A stretch of DNA of 64,000 nucleotides, from NCBI GenBank assembly GCA_036346395.1, contig CM070599.1, forward strand, positions 11,275,232 to 11,339,231. Reading direction: 5' to 3'. The notes beneath the pieces were generated by a model that saw nothing but the letters and a program-made list of their open reading frames with translations, was not told where the DNA came from and searched no databases. The stretch comes from Hsuehochloa calcarea. Taxonomy: Eukaryota > Streptophyta > Magnoliopsida > Poales > Poaceae. A program made the position numbers and the translations under genes. This document shows positions 1-12,145 of this stretch, piece by piece (within the stretch, counting starts at the first letter, position 1; every line of letters starts with the position of its first letter).

Positions 1-1344
1 CTTCATGATTGCCAACAAATATTTAACCATACCAATCCATTGTTTGCAATTAAATAAAATAAAAGCACAACAATAATGGTAATAGAAGATAAAGACAACA
101 GTGATCAATCATTGATCGCTGTCTACCATGCACTTGCCTTTACTAGTTGCGACGCACGGTTTGACTAGAAGATGGCAACAAGCACGACGCCTCTCCTACA
201 TTAAATACACAAATTTCAATACAAGCTACAGCATCAAGAATAGCCATCAATAGACATCGCTCCTACCCGTCCCCAAATATACCACGCTTCTCCGGTACCG
301 AATAGTTACCCATTGCTGTCTAGGTACTAAAACGAACGTAACTTTTGACTCAAAAGTCCGATCACGACAAACCACCCAGTTCTGGATTCTACACAAAATT
401 CTCCATATTTCATTAGATTACCAAGTCTCCTAATTAATTCATCTAACCCTCCGTTTTTAGTCCAGAAAACCGATCTGTCAGCTTCGGGACAACGGGTCTT
501 ACTAAATTCATAACTTTTGTTTTACCCAACCAAAATACGATTTCTTGGATTCTACAGAACCCTTAGACAATTATATACATCTTTCATGTAGATCAAAAAC
601 TCTAATTAGTCAAATTACTATTTTTAATCTGCGGTCTACCAAAACAGCGCCGAGAGACGACAACCACAAAGACAGCAGTCTTCCAAAATTCATATCTCGA
701 ATTATAATTGTCCGATCGACATGTTTAAATATGCTATAGAAAGATATCGAAATTATCTACAATTAACTAGTAGATGACATTTTCAAAATTCGCCAATAAG
801 GTACCCGAATAAATCGTTCAACAGAACAACAGGTTAAACAGACTCATTATTCGGCCTCTCTATTAGAAAATTATAAAACCTCTCTAACAATCTCTAATTA
901 CCCTAGAAAACAGAGAAACGAAAATTGCAGATCGTTACCCACAAGAATCCGGATCTTTGCTTCTTTTCTCCTATTTTCTCATGTGTTGTTTAAGCCTTCT
1001 ACTTCTCGGGAGATACTAGGAGCCTTCACAACCACATGCATTCAGTAGTGCAGCACACAGCCTGGGCCTTCACGCATGCAAGCGAGATCACGCGGCCATG
1101 GTGACGCGCGGCCGAACGGCACCCCGGTGAGGCCTCCACGCGCTAGGCGAGCAGCAGCTCCCACATCCACGCGCTAGGCGAGATCATTTTTTTCTTTCCT
1201 GGCGGCGACTAGGTGGGAGAAAAAAAAAAGACTGCTAGGGTTTCTAGAATCCACTCCCACGATTTATATAGCTCTTAAAAAAACTCTGAAATATCCTATT
1301 TTCACGTATCCTCTTTATTTAATTACACACAAGCCCTTAAAGAC

Positions 1345-1410
<66 letters not shown>

Positions 1411-2283
1411 TTCAGAATATTACAGTTCTAGTGACGTTCCGGCGGCGAGAGCATGCGCACAAGGTAGAACGCGGACTTGCGATGCTCTTGCTGTGGACGG
1501 TGTGAACAGAGCTCCAATGGCGGCGACACAATCGGCGATGGCACACCTCGGGGACAGTGGCGAGGAAATAAAAAATCCAACAACGCGAGAGAATGAGAGG
1601 TGCTAGGGCTACGTGAATTAGACGAGTGAGAGACAGGGGTGCTGGTGCTCCCTTTTATAGCGCAAGGGGATGGCTGGAGAGGGAAGAACGTGCGCAGGCG
1701 TTACCTCACCATCGGTGGAAATGAGCAATAACGCAAAAGTGAAACGGGCGAGTGAATGCGAGAGATGGAGTGGGGATCGTGGGCTTGATTATGCACGATC
1801 TTGAGTAGAAACAGGTGTTTGAATACACGGGAACGGTGAGAAAAGCGGCGGCGCTGGCGCGGTCATGAGGAAGAAGAAGGTGAGGTGGGAACGAAAGGTG
1901 GGCCCCCTGACAAAGAGAGGGAGAGAGGGCGAGCGGGCCATGCGCATAGAAAAAGGTCACGGGCCTCGAGAAAGAAGTGGGTGGTAGGGAAGAAATTCAA
2001 CCGGAAGCAAAATCCAGAATTTCGATTTACATGAATTGAGAGAAATCATATAGGCTTTTAAAAAATAGCAAACAGAGTTTAAAAATTATGTAAAATTTCA
2101 CAGAAATTTCTTGAATTATTTTGAACTTAAATAAAATATTTTCAAATCAAAATTGGTATTTTATATTTAGAAATAATTTATTTTGGCTTTAAAATAAAAA
2201 GGGAAAAACTTTTAAAAATCTAGAAAATTCGAGGAAATTAATTAATTTTTCCTTTTTAACATAATTTTTTTTGGGATGTTACA
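1..2283. mobile_element. LTR fragment, right part (ends GATGTTACA)
   Basis: The segment ends in GGGATGTTACA, the same terminus as the complete solo LTR at 37933-40545, so I read it as the right part of a long grass LTR whose left end lies before the window. The last 850 bases are similar to 6155-6276 plus 9829-10524. The distal 250 bases are AT-rich, as in the other copies. No coding sequence was recognised. A short TATA-like stretch (TTTATATAG) lies near 1263. The superfamily is not determinable from the LTR alone. Confidence 0.6.
1346..1411. repeat. (TTA)22 microsatellite
   Basis: An uninterrupted run of TTA trinucleotides lies inside the LTR fragment. Confidence 0.95.
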
Positions 2284-2998
2284 GGGCCCGTGAGTGGATA
2301 TTTGTTCTTATAAATATCAGTTATGTTATGTAAATATAAATTTCTATACAACTTACATTTTGATAGTCTCGTGTTTCGATACTATTCATTCTTGTATCTA
2401 AGGGTAAACATGTGAGGGCGTCAGCATCGCGACACCCTGCCTTTTCAGACCTTAAAGACTGCACCGGGTTACACGACACACTGCCACTTTTGTAGAACGA
2501 GATGACAACACACTTCGCTGCTACCTTTTAGCACCGAAAATACCACAGTCTGCCACACCCCTTTTTTAGACCAAAAAGAACGCACCCGGTCATGCCACAC
2601 TACCACTTTTGCAGACCGAAATGACAACACACTTCGATACTACCTTTCGCCACACTACCACTTTTGCATACCGAAATGACAACACACATCGATACTACCT
2701 TTCCACTCCGAAAATACCACTCTCCACCACACCTCCTTTTTAGACCGAAAAGACCACACCCTATCACGCCACACGCTGTCACTTTTGCAAACTGAGTTGA
2801 CAATACATCATGACACTACCTTTTTAGACCGAAAAGGTCACACTCAGTCACGACACCTTTTCAGACCAAAAAGAATGCACCACAGCATACCACAAACTGC
2901 CACTTTTGCGTACTCAAGATAACAACTCACTACAACGCTACCATTGCGCATCAAAATACCACACTCGCCACACCACCTTTTAATACCGAAGAGGCTTA
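2284..2998 (+). repeat. Degenerate short tandem repeats, promoter-like tract
   Basis: Imperfect repeats of roughly 110-125 bases alternate the words CCACTTTTGCAGACC, GATGACAACACAC and TTTAGACCGAAAAG. The tract ends at a TATA box at 3000. A copy of its first 600 bases, roughly 90% identical by eye, lies at 10525-11066. It looks like the subterminal or promoter region of a transposon rather than coding DNA. Confidence 0.6.
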
Positions 2999-2999
2999 T

Positions 3000-3007
3000 T
3001 ATAAAAG
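3000..3007 (+). promoter_or_regulatory. TATA box of transposon-type gene
   Basis: TATAAAAG lies about 100 bases upstream of the first ATG (3109) of the broken ORF that follows, and downstream of the short-repeat tract. Confidence 0.5.
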
Positions 3008-3108
3008 GATGGAGAAGAGAATTGTAGAAGAGGAGAGTGGAGGAGAACGCTACACCACTACACCCAACACTTCAGCAAAGCTTGGTTCACACAACTAAGA
3101 GGAAGGAG

Positions 3109-3690
3109 ATGTCGGACTAGTCGGCGAACTTCTACGTGAAGATGTTGCGGAAGCGCAAGTGGCTTGCCGAGAGGGCTAAATCCTACCCATATTGTTCTAT
3201 GAAGGATGTGATGGAACTACCGGAGTTTCCACGCCCGCAATTTGTGTGCGAAGAACCGCTAAGATCATCCAGTCAACACACGCAGCGATGGCCGCCCGAG
3301 CGCATTACACGTCTTGAGAACGCCCTCGTAAGCAACTCTCACACATATAGATTTTTCATATCTTACATTCCATTCCAGAAATCCCTAACTACATCCGCGT
3401 ATAATAGCAGCCGGAGATGCGATGCAACTTCTTTCAATGAATTGACGACCTGGACATGTACGATAGGGAATTCATCGAGACAAGTACATGTTGAACTATG
3501 CGATGCGAGCCGAAACCTTCAAATGCTGGAAACCATACGTACCCAATCCTATTGAAAAGGCACCGGGGGAGCATAGAGAGCAGGGTAGTGGTGGAAGACC
3601 CCCCGAATAGGAAGCTGAGTACAACCGAGCCGAGCGCATCCTAACGCTCCCCGTCGCCCGGGCGAAATCCGAATCGAAGAGGTAAGTTAT
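3109..3690 (+). pseudogene. Broken transposon-type ORF, possible GRF-like zinc-finger remnant
   Basis: The first ATG at 3109 is followed by a TAG at the fourth codon (3118-3120). The frame then stays open from 3121 to 3555 and includes FYVKMLRKRKWLAERAKSYP. An exon seems to end near 3340, where GTAAGCAACT is a good donor, and to resume near 3410. The later part, in another frame, reads RCNFFQ, a stop, then IDDLDMYDREF, which resembles the aromatic tail of GRF-type zinc fingers. A second donor-like GGTAAGTTATG follows at about 3681. I do not recognise a named family. The stop, frame changes and transposon setting mark it as a decayed mobile-element gene. Assignment to GRF is a weak inference. 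Confidence 0.4.
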
Positions 3691-5146
3691 GTTCCATATG
3701 CATCCTGATTATTAATTTGACACTTTATGATACAATAGTTGGTACCACTGCACCCGATAAATTGGCATAGAATGGCATAAACCGTACAGTTTGATCCATC
3801 CCAGACAGGGTTAAAAAAATTTCATCATTAGCAAATGCTCCAATGACCCGGCACAGCATTTCACTTGGCAGAGGACCCTACCCAGGGGCACGTCACTCAG
3901 CAGACTAGGTAGGTCCAGTCCCTAGGGTATGGCCGAGCTAGGTCCGACCCTCAGAAGACCGGATTTAGCAACGTATCGAGAGGCGATGACTTCATGTTGT
4001 TATTTTTGGTATTAGCGTCAAAAACGGGCTATATTTGTTATTACAGACCATCAACGGAACCATTTTATACGAAAACTCGAGAATTATCCACGTGACCTCC
4101 GAAAATGCAAATGTGCACACCTTCGTGCATTTTGCAGGTACTACCTTCATCCTCCATTCTCTTCTCGATATATATGCCAAAAGAATTCGGTTGGATATTG
4201 AAAACCAATTGCCCCGTCAAAATAATTTAATAGTCACATGATAGAAGATAATACGGCTTGGCTTCATTAAGCGAACGAGCTAAAACCATAGTTATAAAAA
4301 CCGAACTGACCCGACGGTTGAACCAAAAAAAATCTGGATCCAAAGGTTTTATCGGACCACAAAAATAGAGATACAATTGATCCGGAAAAACCCGGCCGAC
4401 CCTCATCGACCCCGTCGGTTTTGATTGACTCGACGGGTTTTGCTTGTAAGGCTAATTTTTAAGAAACTTCTCAAATGAAAGAGTTTTTTAAGGCAAAATT
4501 GAAGGGTATGGTCATACTTTTGGTGTTGCTATATTTTAGTATGAGTCTCCTTGTGAAATTAGAGGCTACAAATAAATAATTTATATCTTTCTCACCCTCA
4601 CTGCGACCGGCAACTCCTCTTCGTTCTCTGCTTAGCTTCGCCTCTATCAGCAAGATACGATGTATTTTCCTACTTGTTTACTTTGCTTGTCTCTACTTTC
4701 GGTCTCTAGTTAAGATGTAAGTATTAGATTTTTAATATTATATTTTTTAATTATAGTAATATACAGTTAGATCTAAAACATATATATATATAATAAGATA
4801 CAAGTTCACAGTTCAAGTGTTAAGCTAAACATGTGGTGCAGATGAACCGTCCCGCTCCATCCAACCCATCTGCCACGACACACGCTGCCAAGAGCCCATG
4901 ACATCTTTCTACCATCTCGCAGGGACTATTCGAGGTCCTGCACGTCTCCTGGCCTCACTCACTAGCACCGGCTCCGGGACGTTGAGTACACAGGCCGCTG
5001 CCCCACCGTCGACGAACGTACGGAGACGCAATATGGGCCTCGAGATCGTGGGCTCCTCGCCGGAGTGTGACTGCCGCACACGCATTGTCAGTCCTGGGCC
5101 TCAGTCTCTAAGTCGACGGGCATCTCGACGGTGCCCCAAATCTCAG
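3691..5146. other. Intergenic/intron-like sequence with transposon remnants
   Basis: No gene is recognisable. At 3840-3960 there is a GGGGCAC/CTAGG-rich stretch weakly resembling the terminal repeats of the PMD element at 32.2 kb. At 4310-4450 there is a CCGG/AACCG-rich stretch resembling the hAT-like remnants in UPL3 intron 5. The remainder is AT-rich. Confidence 0.4.
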
Positions 5147-5155
5147 TATAAAAAA
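5147..5155 (+). promoter_or_regulatory. TATA box upstream of PMD copy 1
   Basis: TATAAAAAA occurs in a GC-rich setting about 640 bases before the PMD homology. The second PMD element has an equivalent TATA at 32570, also followed by a T/C-rich leader and an AT-rich intron-like stretch. Confidence 0.4.
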
Positions 5156-5249
5156 CGGGAGCATTCATCCGGCTTGCACGACATCCCATCGGCCATATCA
5201 GCCTGATGACGCAGCGAGCCGATGTTGGCGTGTCAGCTCCCATCTGGCG

Positions 5250-5425
5250 GCTCGTTCATTTATTTTGCAGTCGCTCGTTTTCGCAGTCGGTCACTCTCTC
5301 ACTCGCTCTTCGGATCATTCATTTTGCAGTCGCTTGCTCGTTCTCTCTCGTTTTCGCAGTCGGCCACTCTCTCGCTCGCTCTTCGGATCGTTCATTTTGT
5401 AGTCGCTCGCTCTTTTGCTCTGTCG
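5250..5425 (+). repeat. 65-72 bp tandem repeat in transposon leader
   Basis: Nearly three units each contain TTCATTTTGCAGTCGCTCG and CACTCTCTCGCTCGCTCTTC. They sit just downstream of the TATA box, so they are probably in the transcribed leader of the PMD-type element. Confidence 0.7.
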
Positions 5426-5799
5426 ATTATATATTTGGGGACATTTCAGTGTTATTTACCACCGTCGTTCGACAGGTAGTTTGGTCGTAATTTTTAATTT
5501 ATGGTGTCAATATGTTACAAAATAAGTAGTTACCAAATAATTAGTAGAAATTAAATTAGTAAATTAGTGTACATTAATTTGTTGTGTTAGTTTGGTTGTA
5601 AAATAAAATCAAATAATAAGAAATGCATTCACCAAAGAATAGAGCAGCATAATCTAATTAAGCTAACTTATCATGTAGCTTATCACCACAGGTAAACTAC
5701 TCTGTAATTAAAAAGCTAGCATGTTTAATTTACAAATTTTTATGGTTATTAGCCACCTTCTCACTAATATTTCCTCTATTCCATGAACTGCAAGCCATA

Positions 5800-6154
5800 T
5801 CTCTGCCGGAGCTTCTCAAACACTTCTACGATGAGAACCACCGGTGCAAACTGTGGATCGCCGGTGACGCCGATGGCCATCCTCCCCTGGTGCTTCGGGC
5901 GGGGAGGGACTACTGGGAGTTGTACGATCGCTACGTCTCTATCCTCCAGGACACGGGCTTGTTGCCCTTTGTGAGGTTGGTGTTCGTCGGATGTCGGATC
6001 ACCCTAGACGCCAGCCTGCTGTCGACAGGTGGAGGCCTGAGACGCGCGCCTTCCACTTTCGGTGGGGTAAAATGACTGTCACACCGCAGTATGTCTCGCT
6101 CTTAACCAGCGATGAGGAAGAAGGCTGTGGTGTGGCTCGGGTCTACGGCGGCGA
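5800..6154 (+). pseudogene. Plant mobile domain (PMD) gene fragment, copy 1, N-terminal part
   Basis: Conceptual translation reads ISLPELLKHFYDENHRCK, then WIAGDADGHPPLVLR, DYWELYDRY and DTGLLPF. A second frame continues with VDRWRPETRAFHF and MTVTPQYVSLL. These are hallmarks of the PMD, the domain of MAIN/MAIL proteins, which is also widespread in plant transposons. At least one frameshift, near 5980, separates the two halves. The homology ends near 6154, where an LTR fragment begins; the C-terminal part resumes at about 11067. The related copy at 33.4 kb is similarly arranged. It cannot make an intact protein as read. Confidence 0.7.
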
Positions 6155-6276
6155 AGGTGCTCCAGGGACGTTCCGGCGGTGAGAGCATGTGCACAAGGTA
6201 GAACTCATATTGGCGATGCTTTTGGTGTGGACAGTGTCGACGGAGCTCCAATGGCGGCAACGCAATCGGCGATGGC

Positions 6277-9200
6277 TGAAAGTATCTAGGCCCCTAAACA
6301 TGTGTTTTGGTAATTAATGACAATATGTGAATATGAGACTAACATGTTTGTTGAGTAATTACAAGACCTAGTCCTAAAGACGATGTCAACAACATGAAGA
6401 TGCATGCTAAAGGATGGACTTGGTTCAAGGACAAAGGTATAATTAGTCTAACACCCTTTTAAATTTTACCGGTCTTAGGAGAAATGTTGGAAGACCGGGT
6501 ATTAGGTTAGATGTTGTGGATATCATAGGGATATGCTTCAGATCTTAGGATGATGTGACAATTGGCAATGGCGCTAACCGTTTGTCTTTTCATGGGTTTT
6601 CGACAAAGTTCAAGCTTTCTGGACAGGGGCGGTCCGACCGGCCATAGCATGGCGGTCCGACCGGTCCCAAATCGGTCGGACCGGCCATGTGCGGCGGTCG
6701 GACCGGCGGTGACAAAAAATGGTCAGAACAGGCTGGGCCAAAAATAGAGGGTGTAGGCAAGTGAGGGGATCCCATTGCACTTAGTCTCATGATTTTTGGA
6801 GTCTCCAGTCAAAAGCTATTCGAGATATAAAACTCCAGTAGGGTTTGGGATTTGAGGGGCCAAAATTTGGCTAAGTCCCATTGGTCGGTCTGACCGGCCT
6901 GTAGCTGGCGGTCAGACCGGCAGGGTGAGGGGTCAGACCGGCCCTGAGGGGTAGTCTGACCGGTTTCCACTTGGTTCGTCGGCCTTCGTGGCGTGGTTAG
7001 GTCAAAGTCATGAGTTTCAGTGCATATGTGTTGCATGATGCATGTTTTGACTAACGTGGGTCAAGCTGTGAAGAACTTGTTCCCAGATTCAATTTGCTTG
7101 TCTATTGTTGTGCAGGATGCTTGGTGGTCAACGACGGTCAACGGCAAGGATGATCGGGACTAGGCTTGGAGAGCTGAGGTCTAGAGCGATCGACGATGCC
7201 GGGTGAGGTCAATGAACTCAAGTATGATGCAGAATGGACAAGGATGACCGAACGGACAGTTCGGTGCGACTGGTTTGATCAAGCGGCGCGGGAGTCGGTG
7301 TAAGTGCCATGGTGGTTTCGGTGGGAGCCGGATGGGAGAGACTTACCGACATGGAGAGAGTCGTTGATCAACCTACACGTGGTGGAGCAAGCGAAATGCT
7401 TCGCACAGATGGACTCGGTCTTCGGAGAAGGACCGAGAAGGGGTATTTTGGTAATCTTACCAAATACCACCTTGGTGACCTTTTGCCTACCCGCGGCGCA
7501 AGACGACGCAAAGAGAAGCAGTTTAGGTCAAGAGGTGTTGAAGACAGTGCTTTAAAATACGTGTGTGTGTGACCCGTTTGTGTTGGGCCTTAACGGGAGC
7601 CCATTTAAGTTAAAACTTCTAGAAGGTCTAAGTCTCCACTACAAATAGAGGAGGGAGGTGGCTGCACCCCCTCAACTCTTTCATTATTGTTGAAACCCTA
7701 GTTTTGCTTAGGGAGAGGATTAGTGGAGGTTAGGGTTCTAGAGAATTTTGATTTGATTTCGTGCTCTTGGATTGAGCTTTGTCCTCCATTGATGGAGTGG
7801 CTGTAAACCCAAACCCTATCAAATCAATCCAAGGAAAGTTTGCTCAAAGATGTGTCTCTTTGCCTTTCTTCTCTCTATTTGGTGATTTTGAGTCTTTCTT
7901 TCATTCGTAAATTTTTTATTGATTTCTTCACGTGATCTAGCTTGCTGTGACATGTGGGAACACATCTAGGATCATCTTGATCATCAATCACCCACGAGCA
8001 AGTTTTTGGATCTAGTTTTCGTTTTGACTCAGTTTTGAACCATCCTCCTCTGAAACGAAGAAAGGTCATAAATTTTCCAAGGATCTTCGCGATCTTCGAT
8101 TGGAATAGGTTCCTGACATCCTAGAGAAGGTGTGTTCCAAGTTTCATCAAGTTTGGAGTTGTAGATCAAAAGTTAGACCTATTTACAACTTTTTTTCGGC
8201 CGATTTCATTTGTTCATCAGATGGAGGTCAGACCGCCATTAACATAGAGGTCAGACCGCCCATGGACCGGTCAGATCGCCATTAACATAGAGGTCAGACC
8301 ACCCTACACTTGGAAATTAAGTTTTGGTTGATTTCAGTTGTTTTGCTTCAGGGTTTAGATTGGATTCAATACTAGTCTTCCGCTGTACTGGTATATTGAT
8401 CTTCATAGCTTACATAGCTATTGGAGTGAAATTTGTATTGGATCTGATCTTGGTTGAAAAAGTGAGCGTGCTCCTATTCCCCCCTCTAGTCGTCTTTTCG
8501 GTCCAACAGATGTCGTACTACTAAGAGGAATCATCTAGCTTGAAAGCACATCTTTATGCCTTGGGATCAAACTAGGATCATGCATGCACTCAAAATCTGT
8601 TTTAAAGCTCAAATCTGTATGTCTGTGCAAAATCGGTAGTTCCGGCGTCATGAGAGCGGAACTACCGCATGCCGGTTGTGTCAAAATTGTTGTGGCACGT
8701 TTTTTCCAGAGAGACACTTTTTGCGAATTTCTTTGCTTTTCTGGGAGTGCGGTAGTACCGACGGTACATGGGCAGAGCTAACGCAAGTCGGCAGTTCCAA
8801 TTATTTGTGCGGTACGTTTTTTTTATAGAACGACACCTTTCTGGATTTATTTCGCCTTTTGCTAGAGCGGTAGTACCGCTGTTGTTTTAGCGGAACTAAC
8901 GCACATCGGTGGTTTCGAAAAAGAGTGCGGTACATTTTTTCCAGAAGGGGTGTATTCGTGCTTCAATGAAAAACGGTAGTACCGCCAGTGTGTTGCGGAA
9001 CTACCGATCATCGGAACTACCGCATGTTTAATGGCGGTAGTACCGCACTAAGTTTTCAACGGCTATGTCAGACGCATTTAATACCTCTGTTATAGCCGTT
9101 ACTGTGCTGATACTGGAGGTGCGATAGTTCCGGCCACTACATGGCGGTACTACCGATTTCCCTGAAACTTTGTGACTTCTTCCTCCAACTGTCGTATTTA

Positions 9201-9823
9201 TTTGTGAGGGTATAAATACACCCCCACCAGCTCTAGGACAGGTTGTTGAGCACTCATTGAGCACTCTTGAGCCTAGAGTATTCATTTCACACCTCATTCT
9301 CTCTTGTTGCATTTGTTGTGAGGTTGTTGAGCAAAATTAAGTGCATTCATTCTAGTTTGATCCATAGCACTTGATTGCCGTCAAGCGAAGGTCAAGGTCT
9401 ATTACTCTTGATGTTTGTCGACACCTAGATGGCTTGGCGAGAGTTTGCGTGGTGATCTCTTCAAGAAGATTGTGAAGAAGCCCGGCGCCGATTGTGATTG
9501 GTTCGGTATTCACCAACTCCGGAGGGGATGAAGAACAACCACAAGTGAAATCAAGGGAAGTCTTATTTCGTGGAGCCAGCTTGATTGGGTCAAGCTTTCT
9601 CAACGTGGACTAGTGAAGATCGACAAATCTTCGGTACCACGGGAAAAACCCATCTGTCTTCATTGTGGTTATTTCTTGTCTTTACTTATTGTATTTAAAT
9701 TTGTAGAATATATCTTGTGATAGGTTGTCTTGTTAAAGTTTATATTGCCTAGTTGTATAAATTAGTTAAGAATTTTAAAACCTCTTACTCACCCCCCTCT
9801 AGTCGGTTATCCTTGATCCTACA
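6277..9823 (+). mobile_element. Solo LTR, TGAAAGTATCTAGG family, with nested solo LTR
   Basis: The element starts TGAAAGTATCTAGGCCCC and ends GATCCTACA. The flanks ATGGC and ATGAC form an imperfect 5 bp TSD, and the related LTR at 1540 shows the empty site. Removing the nested LTR (6515-8508 plus TSD) leaves about 1.55 kb. Between 8630 and 9150 it carries many short palindromes of the type GCGGTAGTACCGC. The opening words (TAGGCCCC, then TTTTGGTAATTAATGACAA) are common in grass Copia LTRs, but no internal domain is present to prove the superfamily. Confidence 0.7.
6515..8508 (+). mobile_element. Solo LTR of the Copia family seen complete at 48.6 kb
   Basis: It starts TGTGGATATCATAGGG and ends TTTTCGGTCCAACA, and is flanked by a perfect GATGT duplication (6510-6514 and 8509-8513). 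It is collinear with the LTRs of the Copia element at 48601-59688. It contains the GGTCGGACCGGCC-type palindromes of the family near 6620-6970, a TATAAAT-like block absent here but present in sister copies (ACAAATAGAGG near 7641), and the closing block CCCCCTCTAGTCG. Confidence 0.9.
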
Positions 9824-10524
9824 ATGACACACCTCGGGGACAGCGGCGAGGAAATCCAAAATCTGGCAACGAGTGAGAGATAGGGGTGCACATGCTCCCT
9901 TTTATAGCGTGAGGGGATGGCCGGAGAGGGGAGAACGTGCGCGGGTGTTACCTCACCATCGGTGGAAATAAGCAATAACGCAAGTGAAACGGGCGAGTGA
10001 ATGCGAGAGATGGAGTGGGGATCATGGGCTTGATTGCACACAATCATGAGTAGAAACGGGCATTTCAATACACAGGAACGATGACGAGAAAAGCGGCGGC
10101 GCTGGCGCGGTCGTGAGGAAGAAGAAGGTGAGGTGGGGGACGAAAGGTGGGCCCCTACAGAGAGAGGGCGAGCGGGCCATGCGCGGAGAAAAAGGTCGCG
10201 TGCCTGGTGAAAGTGGGTCGCAGGGAAGAAATTCGACACAAAGTAAAGTCTAGATTTTTTTTATTTACAGGAATTGACAGAAATCAAATAGGCTTTTAGA
10301 AAATAGCAAAAAGAGCTTAAAAATTCTGAAAAAAAATCACAGAAATTTCTTGATTTTTTTTTGAACTTGAATAAAATATTTCCAATTCAAAATTGGTATT
10401 TATATTTGCAAATAATTTATTTTGGCTTTAAAATAAATAGGGAAAAGCTTTAAAAAATCTAGAAAATTCAAGGAAATAAATTTAATTTTTCTTCTTAACA
10501 GAAAAGAAATTTTGGAATGTTACA

Positions 10525-11066
10525 GGGCCCGTAAGTAGATATTTGTTCTCATAAATATCAGTGATGTCATGCAGATATAAATTTCTGTAGAACTTACATT
10601 TTGATAGTCTCGTGTTTCGATACTATTTGTTCTTGTATCTAAGGGTAACCATGTGAGGGCGTCAGCATCGCGAGACCCCGCCTTTTCAGACCTTAAAAAC
10701 CACACAGGGTTATTCCACACACTACCACTTTTGTAGACCGAGATGACAACACACTTCGATACTACCTTTCCGCACAAAAAATACCACAGTTTGTCACACC
10801 CCTTTTTAGACTGAAAAGACCACACCCAGTCATGCCACACTACCACTTTTGCAGACTGAGATGACAACACACTTCGATGCTACCTTTCCACACCGAAAAT
10901 ACCACTCTCCACCACACCCCCCCCCCCTTTAGACCGAAAAGACCGCACCCTATCACGCCACACGCTGTCACTTTTGCAGACTGAGTTGACAACACACTGC
11001 GACACTACCTTTTTAGACCGAAAAGGTCACACTTTGCCACGACACCTTTTAGACCAAAAAGAATGC
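10525..11066 (+). repeat. Second copy of the short-repeat promoter-like tract
   Basis: This aligns with 2284-2880 and contains the same CCACTTTTG, GATGACAACACAC and AGACCGAAAAG words. It breaks off at 11066 directly into the C-terminal part of PMD copy 1. Confidence 0.65.
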
Positions 11067-12145
11067 ACCTATTATGTATGTCACTACAGTTCAAGCGGGC
11101 GTACCGCATCTTAAGCGCATCGAAGGCCACCATACACAACCCAGACACAACACCGGCGGGATATCAAAAAAATTTGAAGTACATCTCGGTGCAGTCGAAG
11201 AAGCTGGTAAAGAACTTGAGCTGCGGTCGTTCGACAGATGACGTCCTGCGCATTGGGCACGAAGTGTGGGGGGTGTGCTCACCCGCTAGGTCACTACGGC
11301 CTAGCGAGTCCGACCGGCGTCGTAGTGTTCCTCGTCGGTCATCCGCGACTCAGGTCGGCGGGAAGGTAAGTTATGTACAAATCTACATTCTGTTTTTTTT
11401 TGTTATGCCTTACGTTCCGCTAGCATCATGTCGTTCTCCCGCTGCAGGTCCGTCGGGATTAATCACTTCTGCCGTTCGCACCCGGTACACAGACTAACGC
11501 TCCTCCTCGGTCATCTACATTGCACATCTGGGAGGTACAAGGTTCTCGCCACGCCCGAGTGTTTATTTGTACTAACATCGTTCGCCTTGCGACCTTGATT
11601 GGCCGTGGGGATAACGCCCAGTTCACGTCGACCGATGATGAGGATACGGGCTTCCTAACTCTTGCTAGGGAGCAGTACACGGCGCTAGGGTACGAATAAT
11701 GGCAGCCAGGGTTTGGAGCGTACGTAGGGCAAAGCTCCTCCGGGTCCACTACCCCATCGTATGTTCAAGACCAGAGCTCCTCCAGGTACACGGGAACCCC
11801 ATACGTCCAAGGACAGAGCTCATCCGCGAAACCGGAGTTGCAGTTATCGTACCCCGAGGTGATTTTATGGATTACGTCGTTAATGAATTCCTCGGAGGTA
11901 CCCCCGGGCCGACATGCCTCTTCACGACAACATATACGCCTACTAGGCTCTGCTAGGCCAGAGTCAGCCTGCTGGTCCACCTCCATCTCCGCCCACTCAA
12001 CGGTCTCCGTACCCCCTACGAACCGATACACGCTCTTCGAACTGGTGGGCGTAGTCCACGGGACATACTCGACGCAACACCAGGCCGCCCACGCAGACGC
12101 GAGAGGCAAAGAGCAGTGGCTCAGACGAGTGAGCCATATTGTATC
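11067..12145 (+). pseudogene. PMD-type transposon gene, copy 1, C-terminal region
   Basis: This is collinear with 36805-37890 of the second PMD element: both hold a segment ending near RSTDDVL (copy 1) or RSRDDVL (copy 2), then a CCTAGGTC/CTAGGTC block, intron-like stretches starting GGTAAGTTATG or GGAAGTTATG, and a final CAGA(C/A)GAGTGAGCCATATTGTA. Several frames are used and stops occur, so it is non-functional as read. The C-terminus has no motif I can name. Confidence 0.55.

Larger units (their letters stand above)
6155..10524. mobile_element. LTR fragment (GATGTTACA family) interrupted by nested solo LTRs
   Basis: Sequence 6155-6276 joined to 9829-10524 aligns with 1430-2283 of the first LTR fragment and has the same GAATGTTACA end. 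The gap between the two parts is a solo LTR insertion (6277-9823). The fragment interrupts PMD copy 1. Because the sequence after its end (10525 onward) also matches the sequence after 2283, it arrived together with flanking DNA rather than by a fresh insertion. Confidence 0.65.

Noticed and set aside
11063..11497. Intact host gene for the 144-codon frame
   Set aside because: It is collinear with the broken C-terminal part of the second PMD element and continues in other frames.
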